Positions 38,600 to 56,900 are shown, counted from the first letter of the stretch. The stretch: DNA of 64,000 bases from Ciona savignyi (GCA_000149265.1 CH000799.1:1-64000); one strand, 5' to 3'. Notes: a model not told the origin generated them from the sequence alone. Numbers and translations: made by a program.

Positions 38600-41125
38600 T
38601 CACATATTTTTAGTTATAAGTTTGTTCCAAACGTTATACAATTTACCAATTGTTAAACTATTGTACCTTAACAAAACTAAATGGTCCATCGAGTTTATGT
38701 TGATGTCAAATACACTGTGTAATAATAGATACTGTGGCGTAAATAATAATACCGCACTTTTAAATAAATTTTTAAAATTAACGCTATTAGAAAGACGATT
38801 TTGGGCGACTTCGCAAATTTCGCCGAAATCTGTAGTTTGAGTTGCTACGTTTTTGACTTCATAACGCCACCATGCGACTGGTAAATCTTCAGGTGACTCA
38901 ATGTTTCTGGTCGACGAAATTTCATCCGCACCAGAATGGTTTTCCGATGACGTCACAAATCTATGACTATCGTCTGGTACCTAAGTATAATTTGTCTATT
39001 ATAAAGTTGTAATAGCGTAAAAACTAGTATTTAGAGACACTTACATATGTTGTCTTCGTAAGAACAGAATATACAACAATAAAATATTTTAAAGTAAAGC
39101 TTAACCGTATTTTTGTTTTTGTATAATAAACTAAAAAAACAAATATAAAGTATGAACGTTTATGTTAAATGACTTAGTTTGTAAATTACCTTACACCAGT
39201 ATCCATCGTCAATATTTACCAACGATTTTTTCGAATTGATCAGTTCGTACCTCAGCGAGTCTATTTCCGATTTCTAAACAAACAAAAGATTAGTTACATA
39301 ACGACTTTTACCTCAGGTAAAATTTGTGTATGATAATTAAGCAATCGACTTCGTCATATAAATTTGTAAAACATTTCTAATTTACAATAAACAACAAACC
39401 TGAATTTTAATTATCCTGTTCAACTGTTCCACTTCCGATGAAATTTTACTTTCAGTTCGGTCCTTCTTTAAAGAGCACCTGGAAATGTTTGTTTTTATTT
39501 TCCGAAATATCTCCTTTTTTCATAACATTCAAATACGTTAATATTGTATATAACAAACATATTACATAATGGGTAGTTGTAACTTTATCTTAGAGACTGC
39601 GTCACTTTGGCGTTACCACGATAGACTAGTGACATTTTTGGCACTAGTTTATAAACTTCAAGAATATAATTATTATCCTTCGTTACTGGGTCAAGACGCG
39701 ATTACAAAACTACGCATTTGTGGATAATGTACAGTATATTTCATTTTTCATTTTTCTAAGAAACGTAAATATAACAATACACTCCTAACCTCAATATACT
39801 GTGTATGTGCACTAACTTATTGCAATATCAAACAAAACCTTAAATCAGACTGCAACCCTATCTGAGTCAGGTAAGAGTAGCCTTCTGATCTGGCCTATTC
39901 TATTTATGCTGTTAGATTATCTGGTGCATTACCTTTCGTATGTTTTGGTCTTTGTGCTCTGCCACGCAACTTGGTGCCGTTTTCGTCGACTTTCCGTCAC
40001 TCTAAGGAAGAAAGAGCGGTTCTCTACCCAGGGAATTCCCCCAGACGAGGAAGGGGATGGGGGCGTTTGTTTTTTTCTGCAACGTCTAGTGTAAATACAT
40101 TTCATATTGGTTTCTGTTCTTTAGATTCAACTTATTTTTATTTATTTACACAAATATATATTTTAAGTAAAGTTTTAAAAAAAATCTGAGTATACTCCTA
40201 CTTGGAACGACGCTAGATATAATTATTAAACATGTTGGTTTATCATTTACGAAGAAGATTTTAAATACAATTTATTAGGAAATACACAATGACCAGATAA
40301 ACTCATACATTATGCTTAGCTAAGAGAAGTAAAAACACAGCCAAAAATAAATATGTCATGTACAATAAAAAAGTTTTACCTTTTACCACTTTGTTCAAAA
40401 TTCTTCGAACTTGAACTTTCCGATGATGCCAAACTACATATCGATGCTTTCTCCATTACACTGTTATCCAGCAATGCCCTCTGTGACGTGTCATCTAATA
40501 AGCTGGCGTCACAAGTAGCTGATAGCGTCGGAGTTCTGGAATTTTTCCAATCGTTGTCAGAATCTATTAATATAGCTCGTCGCGCTTTCGTTTGTTCTTT
40601 ATTTACGCCATCTTCGGGAGATAACAAAACACGGCTTGATTCTCCGAACGGAGTCCACATGACTGTAGTTGGTTCAAGGTTGCTAATGCGCCTACCAGAG
40701 GATGAATGACTGCCACTGACTGGCGTGCAAGAGTCGATTTTCGATGATTTCCCGCTACTGATACTTAGAGGTGAAGTTCGCTCACATGTCACCCTTTCCC
40801 GCTTGTTTTCCTTCCATTGCAAATCGGTAATTTCATTGGATAATGGATTAGACCATAAAATCATATCAGAGTTTTTGGATTCAATCGAAGTGCAGACAGG
40901 TGCCGGTATTATGACCTCAGGTGGATCGGTCCGTCTGACTTTTTTCTTCTTTTGTCTTCGAGTGACGTAGGGCGATGTAGAAATAGCTTTGAATTTATCG
41001 TCGTCAACATTTTCGCAATCTTTCGTTTTATGTTTGCAAACCGATTTGAAAAGTTGTTTTAAATTATTGGATGAAGGTCTTGGCAAGCGGCATTTGCTTT
41101 TCGATGGCGTTGAGAAAGTTGGCAT
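38600..41125 (-). CDS. Unrecognised basic, coiled-coil protein (429 aa, 4 exons)
   Basis: Exons: 41125-40380, 39478-39400, 39273-39190, 38980-38600; junction phases agree and sum to 430 codons. Residues 1-248 are Ser/Thr/Lys-rich and look disordered, with a nuclear-localisation-like cluster RRQKKKKVRR at 56-65 and an acidic patch ILIDSDNDW near 190. Exons 2-3 (about 249-304) have spaced hydrophobics typical of a coiled coil (EVEQLNRIIKIQ-KSEIDSLRYEL). The last exon contains WWRYEVKNVATQTTDFG and ends hydrophobic. I do not recognise the family. A nuclear or chromosomal role is a guess from composition. The ATG is the first Met of the long frame; an upstream exon is not excluded. The opposite-strand frames over this region are shadows. 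Confidence 0.65.
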
Positions 41126-41477
41126 TCTTAGCGTATAACAATTCTATCAAGTTTAATTATAAAAAATAAATCAACAAATTAATACAACTTTAAAAAACTG
41201 TAGTGTTTCTGCAGAAAAATGTGTAGCAAAGTTATACCCAAGGATACAAACGTAATAGCGGAAATAAGGTTAACTAAAGAAACATAAAAAAACTTGGCTG
41301 GGCATGATTAGATAGAGCAAAATCTGTTTCTTTATCATGAGAAAATGCATAAACGAAAAATATTCTTGGCTATTTAAGTAGTTGCAGAAAATCTCGCCAT
41401 ATTTCAACATACACGATATCATGCATTTACAAGTGATGCACATGTATTTTGATCTTACATTATCGCCAGTCTTTCAG

Positions 41478-41513
41478 CATTCAAATAGAATGTATTTAAA
41501 TTCTATTTGAATG
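41478..41513. repeat. Perfect 14-bp hairpin
   Basis: CATTCAAATAGAAT and its exact reverse complement are separated by an 8-base loop, about 350 bp upstream of the coiled-coil gene start. Confidence 0.6.
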
Positions 41514-42639
41514 TGACACTGACGAAACATGGATTTGACCTTCTGTTTGTTTAAACATTGCAACTTTTTCTGCAACTAAAACATTTTTTTTTAATTTATA
41601 CGTTCTAACTTTTCTTATTGCAACCACACTACATCTTTTCTTATCTTGAAATGAACAAATTTCTACTTAGCCTCGACCTAATTGTTTTGACTGCAATATT
41701 AATAGTCTCCTTCTAATATACCTTGGCGACATGCTTTAATCATAATCGCTTTACCAAACACCCAACGTTACCCGTAACCTATAACCGCCTATAAAGATAA
41801 GCGCTTCGTTTGTTTCGATGTGTTATAAAAGGCGCTGAACTTGTTTGTTATAACTTACAAATTACTTGTGGTAAAAAAACACAAAACAATACGATAATCA
41901 CCGAACAAGAGAAAAAGATGAAGAAAGGCTAGAACTTGAATAAATTAACAATAGACCTCTGAATGGCATTATCAACCTGATCCAACTGCACACTGATGCA
42001 CCGATTCTTCTTAGTTATAAATAATTTAGATCTTTTCCCTTTTTTCGATGTCTACATCGACCAATTGTTTGCGCTTTTGACTCTCCACGGCGAAGTTTAA
42101 TTGATTTGCACCAACGCTGCTTGTGACGACACAGTGAGCTTCACTGGTACGTGATAATGAAGTGACGATTTCCGTCGACTGGTAAACATTAACAACGCAA
42201 TTTTTGAAACTAACAAATAGTCAGTTAAATTTGCGGAACTAAAGTAACAGGAACAGTAAACGGTCTAACACAAAATATATAGCACCGGAACTTCTATTTT
42301 GTCGGATATAAAATCATTAAAACATTTCAAACCTTCAACAACAAAAATAAAGGAATTTTTGTTCTTTGAAATTTTTTGGTTAGTAACTGTTTTTTTTTGT
42401 TAAATAAAAACCCAGTTAAATTAAGTCAATGCGAATGTAATGTTAGTGTTTGTTTTATATTTATTTCTAAGTTTTTTCTGCTAAATTAATATCATTGTTT
42501 GTAAGATAATTTATGTTGCATATTTGTGCCTTATTAATGTTTATATATATACTGGGCAGTAGAAAAGAGAATATTTGATCCAAAGAAACAGTTGTGGCGT
42601 TATGTGGAAAACGTAAAATTTTATTGGTGTTATTAAATC

Positions 42640-42640
<1 letters not shown>

Positions 42641-42678
<38 letters not shown>
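42641..42678. repeat. (TA)n microsatellite
   Basis: Uninterrupted TA dinucleotides, about 19 units. Confidence 0.97.
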
Positions 42679-42685
<7 letters not shown>

Positions 42686-42896
42686 TGCAAGTTCTACATG
42701 GCGCTACAAGTCTTACTATCCATGCCAGGTTAAGAAAGTATATACTCATAATAGATTACTGCGTATCATAAAAGCTTTTCTGTCTAAATGGCAACTGCAG
42801 GTTTACAGGAAACTAATGCCAGTGCTACCCTTACCCAAACGGCTTTTTGTCCGAAGCGCAAGCGTTGAGCAAACTGATTATTGATTTCATCGTCGG

Positions 42897-43175
42897 ACCG
42901 ATTAGCTTGGTGGATTAGTGAGTCGCCTTTTATCCAAAGGGTTGTAGTTTCGAACCAATGCCTAAATCTAGTCAAAATTTGCATGTGGTGTGTATTTTGG
43001 TGTAACCAAGTGGTTAATGGGTTCTACCAAAATTAAAAGAACGTCATAATCATACACAACGAACTGCATTAGATCCGGTAAACCGTTGGGGGGCGCGAGG
43101 TAATCTGATAATTACCCCTTTGAGAACGCCGCTTATGCCTTCCCATCTCGGGTAAACATTAATATTCTATTATGT
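42897..43175 (+). repeat. tRNA-derived SINE copy
   Basis: Head CCGATTAGCTTGGTGGATTA, body TTAATGGGTTCTACCAAAAT, 3' part TTCCCATCTCGGGTAAACAT. Diverged, with internal loss between head and body. Confidence 0.8.
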
Positions 43176-43190
43176 CCGATTGGGTTTGCG

Positions 43191-43224
43191 CAATGATTAT
43201 AAAAAGATCTTTTTATAATCATTG
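43191..43224. repeat. 34-bp perfect palindrome
   Basis: Each arm reads CAATGATTATAAAAAGA to the centre, with no loop (the centre is AGATCT). GGTTTGCG occurs on both outer sides. It lies 16 bases past a SINE end and causes mirrored open frames on the two strands. Confidence 0.85.
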
Positions 43225-43592
43225 GTTTGCGTTTGTGGGGATTTACCGGAAATCGGTGGTAGGTCTGTGGGAGTCCCTTAATTTTTTGTCGATTTTGAAA
43301 CTCTCTGACGTTTTCTACTGGTTTTATTTTTTCCTTTTTATTTGCTATGAAATGTTGGCCGATCGGGTTCTGTAGGTGTTTATCGGTCTTAACCAAAATA
43401 TTACATTATCATACATAATATATAACAATAAAATATTTTAGATCACAGTTATTTAGATTGTTCATATGCCACTTGGGTTAAAGTGGCAACTTCAGTCTAC
43501 ACCACAATCATCTTTGTAATGGTGAAATTGTAATGTAGGCTTGTTCAGTTTATATTTACTTGTTAATACTAAAATTTATATATTTTTCGAAA

Positions 43593-48172
<4,580 letters not shown>

Positions 48173-49446
48173 TGGTGACGGTCTAATCGCCCAACTTGTA
48201 TAAACGTAAAGTAATTTGATCATCCCGTCCTATAAAACCGGCATTTTCTTCTTTACTTGACGGATATTGCTTAAATTAAAAAAAGCTTAAATCCGAGATT
48301 CAATGCTTCTCATAGTATGGGTCAATAACACCTTAATATGGCCAAGCCAACGTACTTTTGCGTTGTTTTTTTTCAATCAATCACAAAACAAACATGGACA
48401 GCAGAAGGGTGCTGGTTCAAATCCCAGTCGTTAGTCAAACAGGCTGCTAAACTGGCTATGCTCCGTAGATTCAACCGCGCTTTTTGATTTTTTTTTTCGA
48501 AAACGCATTCAAATAAATTGCACTCACTCGTTCACATGTCTTGTGAATATTGCCTTATACCACTGTATGTTTAAAAATTCAACTTTTGAAGAAGTTGAAA
48601 TGAACAGAAAAAATTGATCTATTCTAGACCATGAGCTGTTATGCGTAGTTTTACCAATTCTGCTATGAAAGTCTAAATTTTTGTGTTTAATGTAAAAATT
48701 CTTTAAATATTTTAGAAATTAGCTTTTAAAATTTAATCGATATTAATGTAGATTACTTGTAATAGTGAAATAGATTTATGTCGGTAGTTACTATAGATCT
48801 ATAGAGACTATACATTTTTTTGTTACCTGTGTAGGTTTCGAATTCCCCATGGTTTCGTCACGAAAACCGTGTTTGTTTTTTCATACAAGACGATAAAAAA
48901 CAAAATCCCAATTCTTCGGATTCTATTCAACAAACAACAGGAGAGCGCTATGCGTTGATATGATCTTTCTAAACTTGGTCCGTTAAAATTACAACGACTA
49001 AATGCAATGGTTGTCCCGGTTTATTTACACGAAAATGCCAAAACGTTTTTGTTTGTCCGCTAGGTGCCGCCAATGAACACCGCAGAAGAAAACATTTAAA
49101 GAAAATTAATTACTTTTGAAATATTTAAAAAAACAAGGATTGATGATTCATGATGATGTTGTTCAAATTTGTAATTGAATCCACCTTTCGATTAGCAATG
49201 TAGACTGTTGAATACCCGTGGGCAGACGGAGCTAAGGACTCCGTAGTTGTCTGAAAAACAGTGGTTTGCTTTTAATTGATAAGCTATACTATGGTTTTGC
49301 CCCCAGGATAACGCCAGATGATCTGCATTAGTGAGTTAAAAGATCTGCATTCGTAAAAAAATTACAAAAAAAACGATCGGGTTACTGTAGTTACGCGTTT
49401 TGACGAATTTTAGATTGTTTATTTCAATTGGTGGTGGACATTTTTA
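48173..49446. other. Convergent spacer
   Basis: Between NKAP (+) and the Cys-rich gene (-). No gene, RNA or repeat family recognised. Confidence 0.5.
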
Positions 49447-50052
49447 TCACGAGCTACGTTTATTTGTTTCATTATTGCACCTGATGGAAATGGAATATCC
49501 GACGGGAAGGGATCTCGTGGCCAATCGCAAGTTCCATATTATTATAATACAATTCTCCTTACCCGGGGTACATGTCGTTTTCATGCACTTGGCGCACTTG
49601 CATAGTTTTGAGTGGAAACACTCCGGCGACTGGCCTGCGCAAGGATTAAAACCAGCACATTGACCACCGATACAAGAATTGTGATTACCGCCATCTTCCA
49701 TGCACCCTACCATGCAAGTACGGAGCGGGCCAAAGTTGCCACAATCAACCGGACATCCTGCAGCGCAACTTTTAGCTTCTAAACCCTTGCCAACACAATG
49801 ACGCACTGTAAAAAAACAGACACAGTATTAAAATATACAACTACATACAAGGTTCAATTTTGTATGTTTTGCAGTTATCCACACCACAATTCGAATTAAA
49901 TTAGCATTACAGGCTCCACCAAACACAGTGACACGATAAACACATAGAGGCAATTGTAACACAAAGATCTACTTACGTTGGACGATGTGGCTCCTGCGGG
50001 CGTCACAAAGTGCTAAGCAGATGGTAATGGTTACTAACAATATCAGCTTCAT
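49447..50052 (-). CDS. Small secreted cysteine-rich protein
   Basis: Exon 1 (50052-49977) encodes a clear signal peptide, core LILLVTITICLALCDA, then RRSHIVQ. Exon 2 starts at 49805 and reads LRHCVGKGLEAKSCAAGCPV and on through 14 cysteines in about 85 residues. It includes CMEDGGNHNSC, QCAGFNPC and KLCKCAKCMKTTC. An even number of cysteines suggests seven disulphides. After TCTP a good donor (GTAAGG, exon end 49563) could end the exon; if unused the frame runs to a stop at 49447, adding a hydrophobic then polar tail that looks non-coding. The mature protein is thus about 100-145 aa. I do not recognise the family. A defence peptide, protease inhibitor or matrix role are all possible. Confidence 0.7.
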
Positions 50053-53000
50053 TTTAAATTCCTGTCTGTACTCTGTAAAGGTAATAAAATAAAAATTTCA
50101 AAACCAGAAATATTAAAAATAGTGGTGTGCACCTGCTTCGTTTAACTAAGACCCTTCTTGTGTTGGGCCAAATCTAAACGAATGCTGCTTTCACTCGTTT
50201 AAGTAGGGTATTTTTAAATAAAAAAATTAAAAAAATGAATAGCAATGTCCCCCACTTAAATGGGATAGCAACACCATTCTTGTGTTTTCCACGACAAAAA
50301 GGACTGAGCAAAACTAATTTCCTTATTCTGACAGCAACTGTTTATCATTCGGGAAGACAACTGTTAAATGCAGCTAGGGAAAACTTGCCTTTTTTGAGTG
50401 TGACGCAATCACGGTGAGAATGAGGCCAAGCACATTGCCGGATTGCCGTCACTTGGCAGTGTTTGCACAAATTCGAAATTCTTATTTTAAATAACTCACT
50501 GTGCGCAATGTGAGCCATAGGTCGGAAAACAAAGCAATCGGATATCCTCATGCCTTGTTGGTCCAACTTTGCATCATTGCAAGAATTCTTGCAAATATGT
50601 ATGTATACAATGTTTAATAATTACCCGGTTTCTTTAAAGTCTTATTTAAAATTACAAAACCAGTCATATACTCGTCGAAGAAATAAATAGCCTATTAAAA
50701 CCGTATGTATTAAAATGGCCTACGCCAGAACATAACGATTATAAACGGGTAAGATTGATTGGATTGCAAATTGTCTTCATATTTATAAAGAAATTCCACA
50801 CAAAAAAGCAAAATCAGAATTGCGATAAACCATGGCATACTTCAAATTACGAACTTCTTGTTTTATCAATTGTGGGGTTGAACGTACAAGCAAGATTTTA
50901 AACTATACAGCGGTGGTTCTTAACCTTTTTTTTCTGTTGTTTCCCCAAAATATTTTGATGGATATCAATTATTCCTTTTTAAAAAACATTTAAATAATTT
51001 TAGGGCTAAATTAGCCTTACTACTAAAAAGAAACAAATGCGACTATACCTTCCATTGTCTACGAAACATATATTTATGAGAGATTCTATAGTTCTAGTTT
51101 ATTACATCACAAATAGCATAGTTATGAGTAAAGCATATGACAACGTTTGCTATCGAAGTTACTCCATTTCTATTTTAAAAATGTATGTTACCTCCTTTAA
51201 AATGCCAAATTAATGGGTAATTACCCACAGGTTAAGAACTATTGCTCTACAGAAAAAAAATTCAAACAAACAATTCTTTTTATTAAATGAATGTCTTCGT
51301 GGCATTTTCTTACCTGCATTTTGGCACATCAAAAACTCAAGGGAGGAATCAAATTCAAGTTTAACTGAGTTATATTTAAGGGCGCGACAGTTATTAGAGG
51401 GAAGGAGAAATATTTAAACCCTAAGGGAATACATTAAGTCTAAATATGAAATGAGAGTAAAATATATCCTAGCACTTACTATACACATCCAATCTAAACG
51501 ATGTGCGGTAAAACATAGGAATCCATTTTAGTTGGTGGATTTTCCTGTTTTGCAGCACATCGTAAGTGGTGAATAGAGTTGATCTAGTTAACTGGACTAA
51601 TCCATTATTGTATGATTAATAAATAAGTCAAGTACCCACTGGTACTACTTGTGTATTGTTTGAATTTGTGACTTTTAACTCGGCATTTCGTCAACTGGTA
51701 TAATTAGGTCGTTGCTACAACAGTGAACTAATACATGTAATCAGGTCAGTAAAGATTATTCAATCCTTAATCAGATTTCGTTTTAGTCGGCAATTGATTT
51801 CTTAGAATAAATTGTACCAAAAAACAATACCCTGCTCGCGTCATGTTCAAACTTAAGTGATTTTAGGTTAGCAATTTGCGTCACAGAAAAATCGTGTCGG
51901 GTTCCTTAAAAAGCTTTACAGAATCGAAACTGCAATATTAATATTTGTTTGACGTAGAGATGTGAGATACGTCACCGCACCAAGACTGCCGCTTTCAAGG
52001 ATGACAGAAAGTATATTGTGTTTGCCTCGCATGTCTATGACGTGTGTTTTAATGTATTTGCCGTCTCTGCTGCTGGTTTTGCTTCTGATGAGTACAATGT
52101 TAGCCACCTTGAAACGTGCAGCATATGCGTGGCAGGGACGAATATCCTTCCTACATACCAGCAGGTCAACTCGCGGTGAAAAGTTGCATCCTATAGTTGG
52201 TAACTTCATTTCACACACGAATTTTAGTCGCCATATCACACGATTGCTATGACGCAACCACACTGCATGTGTGCGTATGTATATTTGAATTGATGGAATT
52301 ACGTATTAAATATTTTTTATTCTTGCGAAATAATTTAAATATGTAAATGTAGAAAGTGACGACGCAGGCTTAATATTAAAACAACGAACACATTGTAAAA
52401 GTTGATTTTTTAACTAAAGAAACGACCGTAAAAATACTACCAATGTGTTTTAATAACAATTAAACTGCTACACTATAGCATAGGCAAATTGATGGGGACA
52501 TATAGTTCTTGTGGTTAATTCGATTTTCTGATCCCTCCAAATGTATCACTAGTGTTGGATGTGAATTGTTATGCCCACACTACTACAAAACCACTAAGAG
52601 TATCCTTAATTGCTTTAACTTTACGAATTACCACTCGATTAACTAAAGTTCAAGGTACCAGCGTCATAGCATTTTGCCGAATCATGGTTCTTGCTTTGCG
52701 GGTCAAGCAAATAGCCTCATTTCCAAAACAATCCAATTTTATAAAGTTCACGATATAATGTGGGCAAGTGTAAACATTGTTCTTCTCCGTGAACCTTGGT
52801 CTAAATTATAGGCAATTTGGTCGCACCAATTTGATTCCCAAGAACGGAGAACAGCGAACCATGGCAAATAATTACGGTGCAATCAACGTGGAACTTGTTA
52901 ACTTCATACGCTCGGCAATAAATACCGTAAACAATAATCAATGGTTCGTTTTATTCGATAAGATGAGTGGGAGTGATAATAGTTGTAGAAATCTTAAGAA

Positions 53001-53931
53001 AGGTTCAATTAGCCTTGTTCTTTTAAACTGCTTTAAAAAACCTAAGCTAAATCATTGAATCCCAATACCCGATACATGTTGGCCAAGTTGTATGTTAATA
53101 AAGAAGCAAAAGATTGACCTAATAAATTCGTGAAAGAAAAGCGTGCAGCTAATTTCCCAGTGTTTCATAAAAAAAGCTTAAGTGACGTACTATTCTCAAC
53201 AAAAACTGATCAGAACACGACTGTCTGTTGGTGTATCTTTGAAATCAATTAAGTTACTAACACTTATGATATTAGTGCAAGATGAAAAGTGGTTTGGAAG
53301 GAGATGGACCGAGAAATTAGGTAGATCAAAAGATCGTCAATACGAATAAGCTATTAAGAATTTTAGTTTTTTTAATAAAATTAGCCAGCTTTAGCCTTTT
53401 CACAGAAATTATGAGTTAGTAGTGTACATCATCGAAACGTCACTTTCTTTACTCGCTTAAACATGGAATATACTGTACTAACATAATGTTAGTATGCTTA
53501 AATGAATATGTTTTATGAGCGATGTTTTAAAATCGCTAGGTCTCCTATATAAAAAGCAATACAAAGGGTCTACTTATGTTGATCACAAGATACATCGTTA
53601 TATATTAGCATAGTGTTGGTGGGCTGTACGGGAAACTGCACGGCACGCCCTAACGATTAGCAGTCACCAGTTGCAGTGCCTGGTGTAATATAACCGTTCG
53701 GAGAAGATCGTTTTGCCTAAGGCTATATGGTGTAGGTCTGTCCCTTCGCCTTCTGCCTGAATCATTACTTGTTTCGAGTTGGTCACGGCGTAATGTTCAG
53801 TGATATATGTTGTGTAGGTTGTGTTGAGAAGTTAGAGGTCTGAGATTGTATCAATGTTTCTGGTGATTTAATAAATATTACTTCATTTTGTTGTGCAGAT
53901 TATTGAATGAATTTGTGTTGAAATAAACACA
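50053..53931. other. Long spacer upstream of the receptor gene
   Basis: AT-rich, with no supported gene except a weak minus-strand exon candidate at 51916-52263. The stretch 53610-53830 is more GC-balanced than its surroundings and may be 5' untranslated sequence of the receptor or a repeat. Confidence 0.45.
51916..52263 (-). CDS. Doubtful exon candidate, 115-codon frame
   Basis: The minus frame has balanced composition and reads CRKDIRPCHAYAARFKVANI, faintly like the start of a netrin (NTR/TIMP) module. An acceptor-like ATGCAG precedes it near 52278. No signal peptide, partner exon or convincing donor was found, and the other strand also carries a 96-codon frame. Treat as unproven. Confidence 0.2.
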   Translation of the reverse strand: MWLRHSNRVIWRLKFVCEMKLPTIGCNFSPRVDLLVCRKDIRPCHAYAARFKVANIVLIRSKTSSRDGKYIKTHVIDMRGKHNILSVILESGSLGAVTYLTSLRQTNINIAVSIL

Positions 53932-56900
53932 ATGATAAGCATAGTGAGAACTTTGGCGGTGTGCCTGATTGTTTTGGGTGGCCAGTTTACACCATCACAT
54001 AGCAACGTTATTAACTTCGATCCACCAAGCGGAGGTACCAATGACGGACGACAACTGCAGAACGCACAACCACCACCGCCTGCCTTTCTTTCCCCACCCG
54101 TACTGAACGTAGTCAACGGAACAATTTCACCGTTAGACCAACATTTTCTAGTTATGGTGTATAACGAATCTTTACAAGCGAATAATGCAACTGAAGCAGC
54201 ATCCAACAGCACGGTAAGAACGATCGTATTTGTTTAGTTTTGTTTTATTTATTCCCAAGTAAAACGTTTTAAACATAGTTTAATTAATAGCTAAACATTT
54301 CTTGGTAAATGGAAAAATATTGGTTTTTTAACGGGACTAACAATACCACCAAGATGTATCCTTATGTGCCTGCCATACATTACACGTTTCGTTTATTTTT
54401 TTATAACACCATCACATTTAGTTAAGATAGGGTAGAATAAAATATTGAGGTTTATCCTAATAAACGGGAAAACGCAAGGGACGTTAACACACCGCTAATT
54501 GTTCACCTCGCTGGTAAAGTGCCTTTTCCAAGAACAACACCGACTAGCCAGCGACCAGTTTCGAATTTCAAACCCTTCGACTGAAAGGCGTCGCACTATA
54601 CCACCAGACTATATAATTGGCCGAAGTTGTTCTAAAATGTGGAATATATTCTAGGACCCCAGGTTATTTCCGTTATCAGTTGTACAGCCAATTTATCTTC
54701 AACAATTGAAAGACATTATCAAGAATAAGACGTTACTAAACGGTAAGTTTTTGCTCTTGTCCATGTTAAACTATTTATTAAAAATATGTTCATTCTAGGG
54801 ATTAATGCATAACAATGCGTCATAGTGGATTATTCAAAAATTGCGCAGTATTGGAAACTAAGTTTTGGTAATAACCGAAACTCAGAACTGTGTGAATTAA
54901 AATGTATGACTTCATGATGATTTAATCGTCGACTATTTTACATCTCCCTAAACAATGCTTCAAGGCTTAAATTTTTCTTCAGCCTTGTTGCCAGGATTTT
55001 TTCCACCAATAAGCCGCGATCCTACCAGCAGCACCATTTCAATTCGGGACTCTCATGAAACAAGTTCAACAACCTTGGAATCAATTATTAACAGTCTAGG
55101 TAAGGTAGTTATTTTCTTAGCCAGGACTGTTATGACTCTCGTAAGGTAGTCCGTTAAATCAACCGTGATTAATATTTTTTGCAGTCCATATATGGTCAAA
55201 TACTGCTTGACCATTAATAACCCTGCGTCCGACACTGGTACGCCCTCTATGCATCCGCTGACAGTGTAGCACTGACGTCATTAACAAGACTGTTGCGTGT
55301 ATAAATCAAATGTTCTAGTTTCTTGAGAAATGTGGCCGGTTTGACGCGTCAAATAGTTTAATGGATAAATAGCAACGAGCCAAATTTCGGCTATTTATTA
55401 ACCACTGCATGGTATGTGTCATTTAACGTCATTGCTTAGCCTTTGTTTTGTCTTAAGGCACATTTATATTAATGAAGTGGGATAAACATATAAGTAAGGG
55501 ACACTTGCCTTATTATTTAAACTTTAAAGTAATGTTTGACATTGACATTTTGCCGAAAAGTATTTGTAAATTATTTATTGCTTGCCAACGTGATGAATAC
55601 TAATCGTAGTTTATCTACAGATCCATCTCTACAGCGGCCAACTTCCGCAGCTGGACCCGCAACAACTGGTGTCGATACATTCAGCACGACCGCTGGACTG
55701 CGCTACCTCGACATAACTAAGTGTGGGGTGTTCCCTGCTTGTAGCGTTGATCCCAAGGTGGATGAGAAAGGTGACACCATCCTAGTGACGTGCCACCGAC
55801 CGGTAGTAGGCCTTCTTGTCGCCATTACTATCATACTTGCTATCGTGATCGTATTGAGCAATCTTTTGATCATCATTGTCACCCTGCGCACTCGATCATT
55901 GCGCAAGCCTCACGAATATTTCAAAATCTCACTCGCATTTTCGGGTAAGTGGAAAAGATAAGATTGACAGCGTACGTGATTTGCAAACCCTCTAAAAGAT
56001 TTTAATAGTCATTTTTATTTCTAGATCTTTTAATGGGTGCTTTGGTACTACCATCAGTTGCACACAATATACTAAATGGGGTCTCATACAACAGTGAGGA
56101 TCTTAAACTGCTAACACCATACAGTGCTACAGCAACCGCTGAGGGCACAGTATTTGGAATCATTGGCATTCTATCCTCCACGACAACTGTATTTGGGTAA
56201 GCTTCTTCAAATGCACTTTAAATTGCGTTTAAATTGATCGGTGGGTTCATTCCAGAATTCAACGAATTCTTTAAACTTTTTCTTTACCATTTTGTGTTAG
56301 CAAATATAAAACAAGTGCATAAAAGCTTTCGTAATAGGCAATAATTGTTTAACGCTTGCCCTGAAAACGTTACGTATGGAGTTCCCACAACATAACCCTA
56401 ACTACACAAACAATACATAATATTTTTATTATTTTTGCAGCCTCTTTATGCTGGCTATCGATAGCTTTCTCTCCGTCCGCTGGCCAGTCAAATACAGGGT
56501 CGGAGATATTATGACAAGACCTCGAGCTGCCTTTCTGGTCGTATTTATCTGGATACTTGGACTAGCAATCTCAGCTCTCCCATTGCTGGCGAAAGACTAC
56601 TTAGAGTACAGATTGACTTACCTGACCTTTATGTATATGCCGTACCTCAAGCCTGTACCGGTAAGCACTATGCATGATATGTAGGCACGCTTACTAAGAG
56701 TAGTAAATGCACGATGAATAGTCCTTGTAAATGTTTTTTGTATTTTTCAGAATTCCGAAGGAATGAATCCCGCACAAAGGTAAGGGATTTCATATATACT
56801 TTTTACTCTTTTTAACTTTACTTTATTACTTTATTTTAGTTTTGCTTTCTTGCTGTATTCTCCCGGTGATTGAATTTGAATTTACCTATTTTGCAACTTT

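Larger units (their letters stand above)
41126..43592. other. Divergent spacer
   Basis: Between the minus-strand coiled-coil gene and the plus-strand NKAP gene, so it should hold two promoters, neither recognisable. Contains a hairpin (41478-41513), a TA microsatellite (42641-42678), a SINE (42897-43175) and a 34-bp palindrome (43191-43224). Confidence 0.55.

Noticed and set aside
40353-40970. Two plus-strand frames of 118 and 81 codons
   Set aside because: They are antisense to the 249-codon minus-strand exon, which has matching downstream exons.
43133-43396. Mirrored frames on both strands sharing the peptide MIIKRSFYNH
   Set aside because: They arise from the 34-bp palindrome, not from coding.
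51962-52252. Plus-strand 96-codon frame
   Set aside because: No signal, homology or splice support; it overlaps the slightly better but still weak minus-strand candidate.
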